From Anaerolineae bacterium (GTDB lineage: Bacteria > Chloroflexota > Anaerolineae > 4572-78 > J111), in assembly GCA_020433835.1 (NCBI GenBank), contig JAGRBY010000515.1, forward strand, positions 1 to 5,337: 5,337 bases of DNA, read 5' to 3'. A program made the translations under genes and the position numbers. Shown one piece after another: positions 5,197-5,337 of the stretch (the first letter of the stretch is position 1; the number at the start of each line of letters is the position of its first letter). Below the pieces are notes generated by a model that saw nothing but the letters and a program-made list of their open reading frames with translations, was not told where the DNA came from and made no database searches.

Positions 5197-5337
5197 AAGA
5201 GAAGTAATATCGCCATATTTCATCTCCCCAAACCAGCATAATCCAGCCGGTGATTGTAAGAAATGGGCCGTAAGGGATAAATGTTTTCATGGTTACGCGC
5301 CCTGAAACCAGCAACAGAAACGCAACTAACCCACCCA
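5195..5337 (-). CDS. Type IV prepilin peptidase (A24 family), C-terminal end only, cut off by the right edge
   Basis: Prepilin peptidase is the inner-membrane aspartyl protease that removes the leader of type IV pilins and related pseudopilins, and in many members also methylates the new N-terminus. Only the last 46 codons are present, with the gene's start beyond the right edge. They read a hydrophobic helix (G-G-L-V-A-F-L-L-L-V), a short basic cytoplasmic turn (S-G-R-V-T-M-K), the family's hallmark I-P-Y-G-P-F-L, and a final membrane helix ending W-G-D-E-I-W-R-Y-Y-F-S. The P-(F/Y)-G-P-F-L motif followed by a last helix is characteristic of this family. The catalytic Asp residues and any methyltransferase domain lie outside the window. 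An internal ATG at the Met of T-M-K is not the start, since the frame stays open and family-like upstream of it. Confidence 0.85.
   Translation of the reverse strand, partial: GGLVAFLLLVSGRVTMKTFIPYGPFLTITGWIMLVWGDEIWRYYFS

Noticed and set aside
4967..5305. 112-codon open frame on the + strand across the right end
   Set aside because: It is antisense to the acylphosphatase-like and prepilin peptidase genes, both of which have family motifs; it has no recognisable content.

Overview
The window looks like a chromosomal housekeeping region of a Chloroflexota-type bacterium (phylum call by family resemblance only, moderate confidence). The ClpP has the H-M-H-Q form of the catalytic-histidine loop, the ClpX is a normal zinc-finger ClpX, and a prepilin peptidase tail and a membrane-anchored beta-rich protein of unknown function sit nearby. 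The sequence is moderately AT-rich throughout, and I see no mobile element, tRNA, rRNA or CRISPR array.

Layout, left to right. (1) clpP on the + strand, missing only a few N-terminal codons at the left edge. (2) A 345-base spacer with no gene but several dyads, including a 13-bp inverted repeat whose right arm could pair with either of two left partners. (3) clpX on +, complete, closed by a strong intrinsic terminator. (4) A fumarylacetoacetate hydrolase-family (FAH) enzyme gene on +, with an excellent ribosome binding site that moves its start to the ATG at 2579. (5) A near-consensus sigma70-type promoter at 3446-3475 and a leader of about 170 bases with two hairpins. (6) A TTG-start gene on + for a membrane-anchored protein made of two copies of the same beta-rich domain. 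(7) A convergent intergenic region with a heptamer-based inverted repeat. (8) On the minus strand, reading in from the right edge, the last 46 codons of a type IV prepilin peptidase, followed after 9 bases by a small acylphosphatase-family gene.

How the genes work together. ClpP and ClpX form the ClpXP protease; the unfoldase passes substrates to the peptidase barrel, and the two genes are neighbours as in many bacteria. The FAH-family gene seems to be its own transcription unit. The duplicated-domain protein has its own promoter and is probably displayed outside the membrane. The prepilin peptidase and acylphosphatase genes are arranged as a tightly coupled operon.

No wholly new multi-gene system is visible. 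The points most worth following are about 39 extra residues in ClpX directly after its ClpP-docking loop, an acylphosphatase with His in place of the catalytic Asn, the duplicated-domain surface protein, and the structured spacer between clpP and clpX.
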